Source of the DNA: Stictocephala bisonia
Lineage: Eukaryota; Arthropoda; Insecta; Hemiptera; Membracidae
DNA length: 64,000 nucleotides
Assembly: GCA_035578905.1 (NCBI GenBank)
Contig: JAQJVL010000030.1
Location: 1,055,159 to 1,119,158 of the forward strand
Direction: 5' to 3'
Shown: one piece after another, positions 1 through 11,900 of the stretch
Numbering within the stretch: the stretch's first letter is position 1
Layout of the letters: every line of letters starts with the position of its first letter
Position numbers and translations under genes: made by a program
Notes under the pieces: generated by a model
Database searches by the model: none
Seen by the model: only the letters and a program-made list of their open reading frames with translations
What the model was told of the DNA's origin: nothing

Positions 1-1748
1 TGTTGTGAGCGGTTGTGAAGATATGATTTCAGCCATGAGAGTGGAATTCCCCGTATGCCACTATTGTGCAATTTTGAAATTAGAATTTTGTGATTTACAC
101 AATCGAAGGCTTTGGACAAGTCCAAGAAAACACTAAGACTAGATTCTCTTCTGTCCAGTGCTTCCATGACCGTATCAACTAGTTTAGTTACAGCCTCAAT
201 CGTGCTTTTCCCTTTTCTAAAACCAAATTGTTCATTATTGAGGATTTTAAATTGATCAATAAATGAAAGAAGTCTATGTAGGAACAATTTTTCAAAAACC
301 TTACTAAAAATTGGGAGAATTGATACGGGTCTATAATTATTTACAGAATTTGTTTCCCCTTTTTTAAAAATAGGGATAACCTTAGCTTTTTTCATCAGGC
401 TTGGAAAATAACCAGATTCAAATGACAGGTTAACTAGTTTGGTTAATGGGTTCAGTAGATTATGAAAACACTGTTTAAGGAGCCATGCAGACACACCGTA
501 CGTATCCGTCGAATGCTTTGGCTTCAAGTCCCTGAACATTCCAGCCACCTCCTCCTCCACCACAGGAGCCAACCACATGGATGCCTGTACATCCATTGCA
601 GGGACTCGGTTGTTGGTAGAAGAAGAACGTTTTCCGACATTTACAAAAAACTCATTTAACTTCTCCGCAATTTCGTAGGGATCTTTCACTATATTGTTGT
701 TTATCAGCAATTTTTTCGGACCTCCTTGCTTTTCCTTTCTAATATTATTGTTTATTATTTTCCAGGTTGTTTTTGATAAATTACTAGAGCTTTTTAGTTG
801 TTTACTGACGTTGTATGCCTTAGCTGCTTTAATCACTTTTTTGTAAATTCTTTTGTAGTTTTTAAAAAAAGTTTTTAATTTTTCACTAGTTGATGTTTTG
901 GACCTTGAGTAATACTCTTTTAATTTTGTTCTGGAAGCCAAAATTCCTTTTGTAATCCAGTTAGAATGGATGTGTTTTATTTTCCTCGTTACCCTTTTTT
1001 GAGGACAGGAAGTATCCAAGTGGTACATAAAAATGTTATTAAAAGTGTTGAACATGTCCTCAACATTGGCACAGTCATCAAGAGAATCCCACTTTTCACT
1101 GGCCAACGATTTACATAGGGCATTTATATTATCAGGATGAGTGGTACGGCTGACAACAGTTTGGGGAGGCGCTGTATCTGGAGGACTATGACTTAGAGTC
1201 ACCAGTTGAGCATCGTGATCGGAGATGGCCGTTACGACCAGGGACACTTCTGAAGCCGCGACGTTTGTTATAACGTTATCTATTGCAGATGCGGAGGTTG
1301 GAGTGACACGCGTTGGTGAATTTACGGACCAGACAAGTTGGTAGGAATCTAAGAGATCCTTAAATCTTTTAGTTTTAATGTCCTCTTTGTCGAGTACGTT
1401 GATGTTAAAATCTCCGACTAAGATGAAATTGTGTTTCTTACGAAAGAGCATTTGTAACAAACATTCTAGTTTTTCCATAAAAATGTCTAAATTTCCATCT
1501 GGGGACCTGTACAGACCAATCAGTTGTATTTTGTTGCTTTTGGATTTTACTAATGTACACGCGATTTCAAAGTCCTTTTCTAAATAAAAGTCATTATTAT
1601 ATTCGAAATGGTTAAGTTTTATATGATTGCGAACAAAAATAGCAACACCACCTCCTTTGTAATTTTCGCGAACAAAAGATGCTGCTAAAACGTAATTCTT
1701 TAATTTAAATAAATTTATAGACTTTTTACAAAAGTGATGTTCAGGGTA
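1..1748 (-). CDS. LINE ORF2-like polyprotein, 5'-truncated and cut by the window edge
   Basis: Reading the minus strand gives one uninterrupted frame of about 582 codons that leaves the window at base 1. The first part is an apurinic-type (EEP) endonuclease: a GGGVAIFVR segment, GDFN near 1400 and a C-terminal SDHD near 1215. A linker follows, then reverse transcriptase motifs: [42 protein letters not shown] and [11 protein letters not shown]. The catalytic YADD box should lie beyond the window edge. An in-frame stop at 1749-1751 and loss of the first endonuclease residues mark a 5' truncation, which is usual after target-primed reverse transcription. The family resembles the jockey/CR1 group. 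The lack of stops suggests a fairly young copy. It is unlikely to be autonomous because the 5' end is missing. Confidence 0.88.
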
Positions 1749-3240
1749 TTAAGGGGATTGAGTACAATTTTGTCCCCAAGTAGCCGGGTTACAGCAGTGT
1801 GCCACTAATGCTGACTTTAAAATCTGTTACACCCGAAAATTTCAACATAAGCCCTCATTATATGTCATGTAATTGAACAAAATTGTTCACCATGATCTCT
1901 GAGGAAATCAAAAGGTCCAATCCTCAGATTTTACTAAACTCTACGCATGAGATACTACTAGCCTTCGATTATCGTTATTCTTTTCTTTTTTTTTTAACTC
2001 TTATATAAACGTGATACTATTTCAATTGTAAATATTGTACATGGTGTTTCTTTTAAATCGCAGCCCTATTTACAAGTACAGAAAATTAAGGTTTAAGATA
2101 ATTACAAGTTCATAGGTTGGTAGCCCTGGTTCCTCTCCTTCCTTTGCTATCAGCTTATTTACATTGTTGCATTGTTGTGCACTTTATTTGGGTTCCATGC
2201 AGTGTCATTTCATGCAGGTTAGAAACATAGTTTTGAGCAAAGAACAGTGAGTGTTTACTGTCAAGGAATATTTTATAAGAAAATCGTTTGTTTTATATAA
2301 AAATGCTTTCGAATAACAATTTTTAATAACAATAGTAATAAATGTTAACAAAATTAAAATGTGTTATAGATATATGTTTTGTTTGTCATTTTTATTTCAA
2401 ATCATGTATTGCGTTTTAAAAGATACACCCTGTATACAAATAATTTTTTTTTAAATTGTAAAGTTATACGTTGTGTTTTTGGTACTTAAACTATTTATGG
2501 TAAATGTAAATAAAAGAAATATAATAGGCTACGCAATCTGTTTTTATTAGTAACTCCAGCTTCCAGTAACGACCGCATCAAGTTGTTATTTACAATATTT
2601 ATACAACATGTCTCAGTCTCACAGATACCACTGAGGTGCCACATCAGAGCATGGGCGAAATTTTTGGTGAGGTAAATATTGTTAATAACACCTTGAGGCT
2701 TTAGTTATTAGTAACGACACCGGAAGCTATTTATTTTGTTTATTGCTTTCAACATTCCTTTTACTTTCAGAACTTTAAAAATGGTAAAATATCAATAAAT
2801 TAAAATATTATATTTACATAGTTTCTGCAAAATATAAGATCTTCTAATTCAGAAATAAAATATAATAAATAATATTTTTTAAACGTTTTATAGGTATTTA
2901 CTTGTTATTGAATTAGTAACTCCAGTACTTTGTTAAAACTACTGTTCTAGTAAGATTATCCTTTGTATGTCATACGTGTATGTTAGGGTCGGTAACTTCA
3001 TATGTGTTAACTTGAACTTATTTGGGTCTGAGGAAGGCCGTTAACTTTTATGGTTAAACGTCCATGTTCCTGATCACGATGAAATTCCGCATAATGAGAA
3101 TACTGACGATGGTATTAGGAAAAAATATTTTCCCATTTCCCTCATTTTCGTAACGTCTCAGATTCGCAGCCAAAAATTAAAATCCACAGTTGTTATTGTT
3201 TGGGTAGTAATCAAGTGTGTAGTAATTGTTCATGTGAACA
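1749..3240. other. Non-coding AT-rich spacer with repeat scraps
   Basis: No coding exon recognised. About 1775-1815 holds a short piece similar to a segment near 32,540-32,590 (GGGTTACAGCA followed by GCCACTA), so it is a dispersed repeat. Near 2424-2440 is ACACCCTGTATAC, which resembles one terminus of a Tc1-like MITE; I see no partner end nearby. Confidence 0.5.
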
Positions 3241-3860
3241 CTTAAAATGGTATCGGGAATAACATATTTTGGTATTGTAATTGATAATACGTTTAGAGAA
3301 ATAGTCGATATCACCTTTGAAATATTCTGTTTAATAAATCAAGGACGATATCGGCTAAATTGTACTATTTAAGAAATACACTTTCGACATCCTGCGTTGA
3401 ATCTTATTTACAAATCGATCTACGAGTCTTTAGTCAGATATGGTATTGAGGTTTGGGGAGCAGCTTTATAACACATGTAAATAAAATTGAGAATCTGTAA
3501 AAAAGGACGTTATTATATACAAGCAAGCAGCCTTATCAACCGTTTAACGTAAATCACGTATTTTTTTATAAATGACACCTTTAAACCTAAACATTTGTAT
3601 ATATTTATATTAATAAAACATTTCTTTAAATCTGACTTATTTAAAATTCCAAATATAAAAACATCATATCACTTCAGAAACGTAGCAAGATACATAATAC
3701 CAAGATACTACAATGTTTATGGAAAGCATTCTTTAAGTTATGTTATTCCAAAAATATTTAACACCTTACCTGTGCATTTTCTTTATTTGGTACTTAGTGG
3801 AATTTCGATGGATTTAAATGAAACATTTTTAGTAATTCCACAGTTTTTTTAATTTTTTAT

Positions 3861-3892
3861 TAATGCATTTTCGCCATTTACGGCATCTTCAG
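3861..3892 (-). ncRNA. Hammerhead ribozyme core in PLE family 2
   Basis: On the minus strand: CTGAAGA, one T, stem II GCC/GGC with a 6-nt loop, GAAA, then the palindrome AATGCATT that can form stem III in cis or between two RNAs, ending in a TTA cleavage triplet. The partial inverted copy at 4763-4789 has stem II, GAAA and the palindrome but lacks the CTGAAG box, so it cannot be active. The assignment rests on known hammerheads in PLE terminal repeats. Confidence 0.7.
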
Positions 3893-4240
3893 ATCATAAT
3901 AACCAAATTGTACAAAAATATAAAACAATCTTAAAAAATATACAATTTGTAAATATTAAATAACATTGATGGATAAGTAGTTAAAATTTAAAATTAAGGT
4001 TTTGAATTATTTAAGTTGTTTTCTAGTTCATTTCTAACTACAGGTAAAAATATATTATTAAAATGAACAGATGGCTGAGAAATACAGTCATTTTTTTAAT
4101 GCCATGAACGCACTTTCAATTTTATTTCTCTTTTTCTATGATTTTCCCTTATATATAATAGACGACTCTTCAAATTGTATACTATGCTTTTTATCAATAG
4201 CATGTTGAAATAATTTTGATTGTACAGTATTTTCAGTTTT

Positions 4241-4244
<4 letters not shown>

Positions 4245-4282
<38 letters not shown>
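4245..4282. repeat. (TA)n microsatellite
   Basis: An uninterrupted TA run of about 38 bp that has expanded inside the decayed GIY-YIG region of the family-2 PLE. Confidence 0.95.
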
Positions 4283-4285
<3 letters not shown>

Positions 4286-4885
4286 CCTTTATTCTTATTT
4301 TAATATCTTTATTCTTAATCTTGATGTTTGGTCGAAATATGTTTTATTACATTCACAATTAATTTGGTATATAACATTTTTTGTTCATTGATTTTCATTT
4401 TTTGGTTTTAATTTAGATAATTTACTACGAAGGCTTCCTGATGATGTAAAACTTGTTCCAATATTAAATTTAGAATTTATTTTTTGTATTTTCTCAGAAA
4501 GGTTTTTAACATAGGGTATGACTACAGTTGTTACAGGTTTGTTTTCATTGTCCTGACGATTGCGTGCTTTTTAGGTTTATTTCCTCTCTTTAATTTTTGA
4601 ATAAGTTTATTGGAATAGTTGTTCATCTTTAGAAAATAGCACATTTCTTCTTTTTTGTAGTTTTTATTTTCATTTGAAGAAGAAATAAGTTCAATTTTTT
4701 GGAATAAACTTCTAGCAAGTCCTATTTTAACATGTTTAGGATGGTTAGAAAAATAATTTAAAATGCCGTAACTGGCGAAAATGCATTAATCAAAAATTAA
4801 AAAACTGTGGAATTACTAAAAATGTTTCATTAAAAACCTGTGCATTTCGTGAATTACAAAACTTTGAAACATATTAAAGTTAGGT

Positions 4886-5914
4886 TAGGTTAGGTTGGGT
4901 CCTGGTTGATAGGAGACAATCTAGTTGAGTAAAATGATACTAGATATCTTCTAAACTGTCAACTATAAATTGAATTGTTTCATCTTCTCATTAATATAAC
5001 TGTATAGTTTATTGTTGTTTCTGTCTGCATTGTATCCCTTAGTTATTTATATGGTCCAGGTGACACTTATGTTGTAGATATGTTGTAATTTTCTCACTCT
5101 TAATGCATTACGATGTGTAAATCTATATTTATTTTTATACAGTTGTATATTGTTGCAGTGTATATGTGATATTGAAAGTGTTGCATCATAAATGTAAAGA
5201 CTTTGTATATCTGGTTATAGTATAGTAATCATTAAGCACCTCATCCATGAGTGCAATAGTATTTGTAATATTATTTTTGTCTATTATGAAGTTATGTGTA
5301 ATTAAGTTAGGCACCCGACCAAAAACATATTTAGTTTGTTGGGACTAATATGTTTTGAATTTCAAATTTTAAACATTTAAATCTTGGCTTTTTCACTAAA
5401 TGTAAAACGATCGGATTCTTGTTTCTTTGTTATTTGTTTATTATGAGGACATTTTCATTAGAAAAACACTTTTCTATATAAATACCAAACAATCTTTTAT
5501 TTTTAATATATAAGAGTTGAGATTATTTAAATTGTGATGATAATGAAAAGACCCAAACATAGAACTTAACCTATAATCCATACGTGTATAAAAACAAATA
5601 CCCTCCCATACATACCCACTATGTTTATCCAAAGTTTAAATTTTAAGTTAGACGATATTGTTGATGGGTTCCATGATTCAATAATCCATGCCGTATTATT
5701 AACATGGGCTGACATTGTAGGAGAGAGTACATTGTTTTCTTGTTTTTTTCCGATAATTTTAACAGGGAACTCTCATCTGCAGAGAACGGTGTTCGCTAAT
5801 AGGACACCGCCCTCTCTAGTTGATGTGTCTTTGCTGTAACTATTTTCCTTGAAGGATCCTCGTTATATTGTTCTGTTATACATAATGATAAAATTGATCG
5901 TCAAGTGTCATCGT

Positions 5915-5916
<2 letters not shown>
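4886..5916. other. Non-coding spacer
   Basis: No gene seen. About three TTAGG units at 4880-4895 are too few to be a telomeric tract. Small frames such as the one at 5621-5839 lack recognisable motifs or splice signals. Confidence 0.5.

Positions 5917-5969
<53 letters not shown>
5917..5969. repeat. (AT)n microsatellite
   Basis: About 53 bp of pure AT dinucleotide repeat. Confidence 0.95.
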
Positions 5970-5971
<2 letters not shown>

Positions 5972-6144
5972 AATGACCTCCGCTTTTCCAAATATTAGAG
6001 CAATATTTTTCATACTAGCTGTTTAAATTTTAGATACGTGTTCAATTCAATAAATAAATCAGTAGACATTATGACTTCACATTAACATTTGGGCGTTATT
6101 TCTTAATGTATATACGTCATCATTCTAGTGACATTTTAATTTAG

Positions 6145-6295
6145 CTCATAATAGCTAAGTGACTAATAGTTCAAGGCTTCGGCCTGCGGAGGGCAAGGTC
6201 CAAGATTCGAATCCCCACTGAGCCAACCGTCGGTGCTTAAATTGTTGGACAAAGTTCACGCACATGCCGCAGGCTGATGTAAATTAACGAGTGAA
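6145..6295 (+). mobile_element. tRNA-derived SINE, family A, copy 1
   Basis: A tRNA-like head with a degenerate A box (TAGCTAAGTG) and a good B box (GATTCGAATCC) is followed by a tail including AAAGTTCACGCACATG. The same sequence recurs inverted at 49,755-49,913, which defines it as an interspersed element. Copy 1 is the more diverged at its A box. Confidence 0.7.
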
Positions 6296-6299
6296 ATTT

Positions 6300-8620
6300 A
6301 AAATTATTCTATATTTAATATTTGTTTACATTGTAAGTTGGCACTTATTCATACTCTTCGAAAAAATTGTCTGTACTTTGTTATGTTTTGGTTCTATTTA
6401 TTGGCGGATCGTTTATTTTTGCAGTCCATGTAAACGTGTTTATTACAATTTATTTTATCATTATATCATATTTTTTGTACATTTTTGTAGTGGAGACAAT
6501 ATGTTGTGCAACTTAAATTTTAATTTTTTTTACTACTGTATAAATAACTCATTATTGACAGTTGAAATATGAATACAAAATAAAACCAAGTGTACGAAAT
6601 ATACCTAAAAAAGAAGACTTTATATTTTTTAATTCCATACTTTAATAAAATATCTGTAATTTTAACGTAATCATGAACTTCTTTTGTTTCCAATATTGTT
6701 TCATGTCAATTCATTCTTACAATCCCTACTGTATAAATTTGTTTAATCGAATTTAAAATGAAAAATTGCACTGTTTAATAGATATTTGAATGGTTATAGT
6801 TATTTGAATGGGCACGATATTGTATGTTATTGATTTTAAACTCTGAAACTTATTTTTGTTAACGGTTAAAAAACTAATTATTGTAATATGCCACACTATA
6901 ATGTTTAATATTGCACTGGAAATTAATTGACAGATATATACAGTTTTATTTTATAGAGTATTTAAGATAAAATTACTTTATGTAAGAGTTATTAACTCAT
7001 TGTTAATTTTGGTAGTGTTTAGTAGCATCAACGTTTTTTATTTTTATTTTATATTCTATATTTGTTGAGTTTTAAAAATCAAAACACATTGATTTTATAT
7101 GAACAATTAGATTTTTCATCCAATGCTAAATGTTGTGTCTTTATACGATTCTTTGGAGTCCAGTAATACAGAGCTAATCAGTGTCGTCCCATATTAATGT
7201 AATGGGACCAGCAGTAAAGGCATACATCACAAAACCAATCAATTTAACGGTAAAAACTGTCCTAATTCATGTGAAATCTACTTAAAGGTTTATAATCAAT
7301 GGTAATATTTGCGTAGTAGATCTACGCAAATGAATGTATGAAGTCATCCTTATGATTGTCCTTATGTATGAACTCATCCTTATGATTGTCCTTATGCTTT
7401 TTCAACAATGCTCAGGAGGTAAATAGCACCAGTTTTTATAAAACAATACAACTATATTTAACAAGAGGTATGATTACAATATTGTACATGAGTAGTTAAA
7501 GCTATTTGGTAACGAGGGTGCCACTGAGGCAGGTTGTTTGTACGTGTCCTGAGAAGAACGTCTTGGCAGAGAACAGTCTGTAACATACACAACAGATTAG
7601 AACCAAATAGGAGTAAAATGTTAGTATGAATCATCTGTAACACCTTCATAAAAACATTATTTTATTTCATTATGAATCTAAGGGCTGTAAATGTTTGATC
7701 GAAAACAAAAAAGTTTTCAAAGTAAAAGAAAAACATTTAAATTTAAAAGTACAAAATATTTTACTGCTAGCAAGAAACTAAGATTAATAGATTTTACTGA
7801 TTTGTTTAAAAAAAGTAGTATGAATTTTTATTTATTTTGTTGATTAATGTTTATATCTTGAAACTTTGATTTTATTTACCGTATTTCGATTGTTTATTTT
7901 TTAAAAAGTTCAAGAGTCAGGCGTAATACAATTAAACTGCTTAATGAATTTACCACGCATGAAATTCAAGTTTCAAACGAACTTTGAGTATTAATTACGA
8001 AATGAACTACTATGTAATTTAACAACATAAAATAAGACATCTGCGAAGAGTGAGACTGCCGGGAATCATTCAAATCAAACCAATAAGAAGATATAATTTA
8101 GCGCACATATCATTGAAGCAATTCAACAATTTGCATGGCAATACACTGATATAATTAAATATTTTCTTATCCATGAAGTATCTTCTAAACGTAAAGAGTG
8201 GATATTTATACTCTCATACAAATCCATGAAGTGGTACCGAATGATCAAACAGTTTATCTAACAATTATGTACAAAAATACAAAAATTATCTCTTAAAAGA
8301 TTTCAGCTCTTGTTAATGAGTGAGTTTTTATTTAATTACAAAAATCTATATCGTTAGTTACACCTTATTAAAATCAAACGTAAAATTAAAATGGAATTTA
8401 AAACAGTTACTGTTGCCTTTAATTCCCAAACACATTTAAATGAATAAGTTTTAACCGATGTCCCAAAATGTTGCCTCTGTGGAATATGGTAATTTTTACA
8501 TTTATAGTAACTACAAGCCATAAATCAACAAAAGACCAAATTCCTGCTGTAATATCTACTATATAATATTTTTACAGTAATAATGACCTATGCTAGCGTA
8601 TAGGCCAAGTACTATACAAT
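6300..8620. other. Non-coding spacer; possible 3' UTR exon on the minus strand
   Basis: No coding gene recognised. On the minus strand near 7573 a TATGTTACAG acceptor-like site precedes ACTGTTCTCTGCC. This could be a 3' untranslated exon of the His-rich gene upstream of it on that strand, whose last coding exon is followed 20 nt after the stop by a strong GTAAGC donor. This is inference only. Confidence 0.35.
7337..7396. repeat. Two-copy 30-bp tandem duplication
   Basis: TATGATTGTCCTTATG recurs at 30-bp spacing within TATGAA(G/C)TCATCC contexts, so two near-identical units sit head to tail. Confidence 0.85.
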
Positions 8621-8624
8621 AGCA

Positions 8625-8745
8625 CTGACCTATCCACCCACCCATACATGTACAGTGGTATTGGCCCACCCGACCACCCATACATGTACAGTAATAATGA
8701 CCCACCCACCCACTCATACACGTACTGTGGCGTTGATTACAAAGT
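8625..8745. repeat. CCCACCC-rich short tandem repeat, about three units
   Basis: About three units of roughly 45 bp built on ACCCACCCATACATGTACAGT(GG), ending in a diverged CACTCATACACGTACTGTGG. Related inverted pieces lie at 32,380-32,410 and 50,095-50,140, so the unit comes from a dispersed family. Confidence 0.7.
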
Positions 8746-8953
8746 AGTATTATTTTGTCCTAATAATAATAATGACTTGTTCAACGATGGGTTAATTAAT
8801 ACAGATTTTATAAAACTAATTCACTAAAATTGACATTAGCTGTTATTTCATCCAAGTGTCATAACGCAACTGACATACATTTTGTTTATAATTTAACATG
8901 TCTTATTATAGAATCATAATTAATGATAGCTTACCTTAATGTTGGTTACTTGT

Positions 8954-11900
8954 TCAGTCCCAGTCCCATCCATGGGAGTCGTGGTGGTCATGATGGTCGT
9001 GGTGGGAAACGTGGAGCACCTTGTGGTGGACGTACACAGGCACCTTGTGGTAGTGGTGTACCGTGTGGACGTGGTAAGGGACGTGTATTACGTAATGTTC
9101 ACTGAAATAAAAAATAGTATATGTTTAAGTAATGAAAGCATTTGATCGTCAACTTTGTTTAAGCATTGAATAAATTGGTTTGCACTTGTACACATAGTTT
9201 ATGTAATTTTATAATCAGTACGTTGTTACGTTACCTAATACAGTACCAATGCTACCTTATCGATTTATGTATACCACGTTTATCAAAATCGATAATCCGA
9301 TAACCGAATACCAGAATCGACTGTTCATGGACGAAAATGACAATTTGAATGGTTGGCCCTCACAAGCTTAATCAAATCACTTTCATTCTATTCATTCAAA
9401 TTCATCAAATTTCTACTTTCATTCAGCATATCCATGCTTGTGGGATTACACAAGAATATTATAGCAGGAAAAAGCTCTATATACAAGTAAGCTAAGTAAG
9501 CTTTATTTATAAACAAAAATGCAGGCTAAGAACTCAAGTAAATATTTTGATTGTGTTAGGTTTATTTGTTAAATGTGTTAAAAATATACATATCTGTGCA
9601 ATTGTAATAAAATAAGTATATATTCCCCCGAGTTTTTTGTTCTTTGGCTTCTTATTAAATCAAGCCACATTTTATACAACGTATTAGTGGGTGTTATCTA
9701 TATATTTAAGTGAGAAGGGGATGAGAAGGGCGGTTAACGTATTTCCATTAAAAAATCCACTTCTTGCTATGCCTTTATCGTTAATTAAAAGAAATTTCAA
9801 TTACTACTGTAAAATATAAAATTAATAACTGTAACAAGAATAGTGTAACATAGTACAAAGAAACGTAAATAAAATTTACAAACAATTGTTTAACATTACA
9901 ATTACTATTTTTATTTCATATTTTTAACCAAAGAACATAACATTTGCCAATTTTATTATTCGTATTGAATATATTAAAAAATGTATTTTTAGTGGTGCTG
10001 TTTTTATCAAAACAACACTCATGTATTAAAAATTATATTTAATATAATTAAATATACTTATTGATTATATAATTAATAACATATACATGAAAATAGATTA
10101 TTTATATATTTTAGATAACATGACGAGTCATCAGATTATCAAAGCATCACTGTAATTTTGTAAATGTTTTTTTAAAGTACATAATTTTATTTCATTCAGT
10201 TTTGAGTGAATTGTATTAATTTAGGAATTTATTTGTTTTCGAGTTTCTTAAATCGAGTAAATAATAATAAAAGAAAATATAGGATTCTGAATCCATTATT
10301 TTCATACACACTGTAAAATTGTAAAACAGCAGACATTGAGTTCAATTATTGTGTCTAAATAAAAATATCATAATAAAAGTACTGAATTCGTTTTTTTTTT
10401 TATAATAAATTTAAAAAGTAGTAAAATTACAAATAATTTTCAAGTGTTCGTTGAACAATTAAGTATGAAAAATATGTTTGATGTAATTTTTAATTTAGTA
10501 TTATATTGAATTCACTTCCTCTCTGAGCTGGGAACCACACGTCAATAAGATTTGCAACAAGATTCTTCAGATTCTTGGCTTTCTTTACAGAGTCTCCAAG
10601 ACCTTTACAGATAGGTTTGTATTAAAAAACGTTATAGGGCCTACTGCTGTTTGGTGAGACCCCACCTTGAGTACAAGTGTCGTATGATCTCCTAACCAAC
10701 TATTTTTTTATAGAGATTATGGATAAGGTCAAACTGCGGTTCTTAAGACTTGTAGGTGTGAGACTTGGATTTGAATATCGAGAAGTACCTCTGCAATATA
10801 TTCTTTCACTTTTGGACCTTCCTTCCCTTGAATCAAGGCGCTTCAATCAGGATATCTGTTAATATACAATCTGGTAAATGGAATTTCCGACTGCCCTGAT
10901 CTCCTGGACCTCCCACCCGTAAATTTATTTTATTTCAATTCATTTTAGAGTACCTTCTAGCACAAAACCCTCTTTGCAAAAACCTCTGTAACTACCTCCT
11001 ACACCACAAATAGTCCCAAGGTTCGAGAATTTGGGCAACGCACTTCCAGACCACATCGACTTTTTCTGCTCATAAACTGCATCTTTTAAATCCTCACTTT
11101 GATCAATAATTTTCTCCTCATAAGTTCTGTGCTGAATTGTGTACATTTTAGCAATTTCCATTACTATTGTCATACTTGTTTATTATATCTGATTTCATTT
11201 TTATTTATATTTTCTATGAATGTTATATAACACAATTAGAATTTGTTTTTATATTTTTAATGTTCTTTGTAATTAAATGGCTAAGCCGTTGGAAAACAAT
11301 AAACAGTAAAGAAAAAAAGTATTCTTACGTCAGCTCAATATAAAATATATCCAAAACTCACTGTTTTCCTCCACCAAATCCAAAGGGCATGCAGGAGACT
11401 ACGGAAAGCATGGCGAGGACTAGCACCACCTGTGGGCAGATGAGGCAAAATTAACACCGAAAGAAATAAAAAGAGAAATGTATAAATATACTAAACCTAT
11501 GAAGGTTAATTCGGTTGTTCTTAAAACAATCAGTTAACTTTTAACGAAAAATAACTTTGTTTCAACAAAGAATTAAAACAAAAATTTTTATACAAATAAG
11601 TACTTACATAATTACAATGTATAGTTTACATATATTATTTGTCCAAAAATTAAACAAGAGTATTTGAACTTACAGTTTAAATTTGTTTACTAAATACAAT
11701 CAGATACCGGAATTAACGCCCTCTCAGCAAAATGTTGTCATTTGTTAACTATTAATACAGTATCAGGTGGAATCAGGGAAGCTACGATAGCTATTATTTG
11801 TTTAAACACTTAGAACACGGCGCTGCAGTGGAACTAGAAGTAACGTCGCCTGTTGGTCAACTGTAACGGCTATATTTTGGAATGTTTGTAATGTTCCATT

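Larger units (their letters stand above)
3780..4835 (-). mobile_element. Small Penelope-like element (family 2) with 12-bp target duplication
   Basis: The insert is bounded by a 12-bp direct repeat, ACCTGTGCATTT, at 3768-3779 and 4836-4847. The body lies on the minus strand from about 4762 downward. It translates with breaks into the PLE connector and endonuclease: SNHPKHVKIGLARSLFQ, VTTVVIPYVKNLSEKIQ, TSFTSSGSLRSKLSKL, then NVIYQINCECNKTYF, a decayed GIY-YIG domain (YFDQTSRL where YIGQTGR is usual). The polymerase is missing. The two ends are inverted repeats of about 70 bp (about 3817-3885 and 4763-4831), so the 3' terminus faces outward on both sides. The left end runs about 37 bp further than the right. 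It is a dead, 5'-truncated copy. Confidence 0.8.
3245..4885 (+). pseudogene. LINE reverse transcriptase C-terminal relic, split by a PLE insertion
   Basis: Conceptual translation gives degraded but recognisable reverse transcriptase tail motifs in order: YFGIVIDNTF (compare LGIIIDENL in the copy near 46.6 kb), YKSIYESLVRYGIEVWGAA, then HFRNVARYIIPRYYNVYGK and IPKIFNTLPVHF. The frame breaks at 3780. If the stretch 3780-4835 is taken out with one copy of the direct repeat, the frame reads on from NTLPVHF into VNYKTLKH, as expected for this family's FNxLP region. The relic is therefore the older layer and the PLE the younger one. Several stops and frameshifts show it is dead. Confidence 0.75.

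Noticed and set aside
4880..4895. TTAGG repeats as possible interstitial telomere
   Set aside because: Only about three units; such short runs are common by chance in insect genomes.
8923..9145. Two overlapping plus-strand frames of 60 and 68 codons, one rich in Gly/Arg/Cys, the other in Val
   Set aside because: They are the antisense of exon 3 of the His-rich gene, whose CAC-rich codons read as GTG/TGG in reverse.
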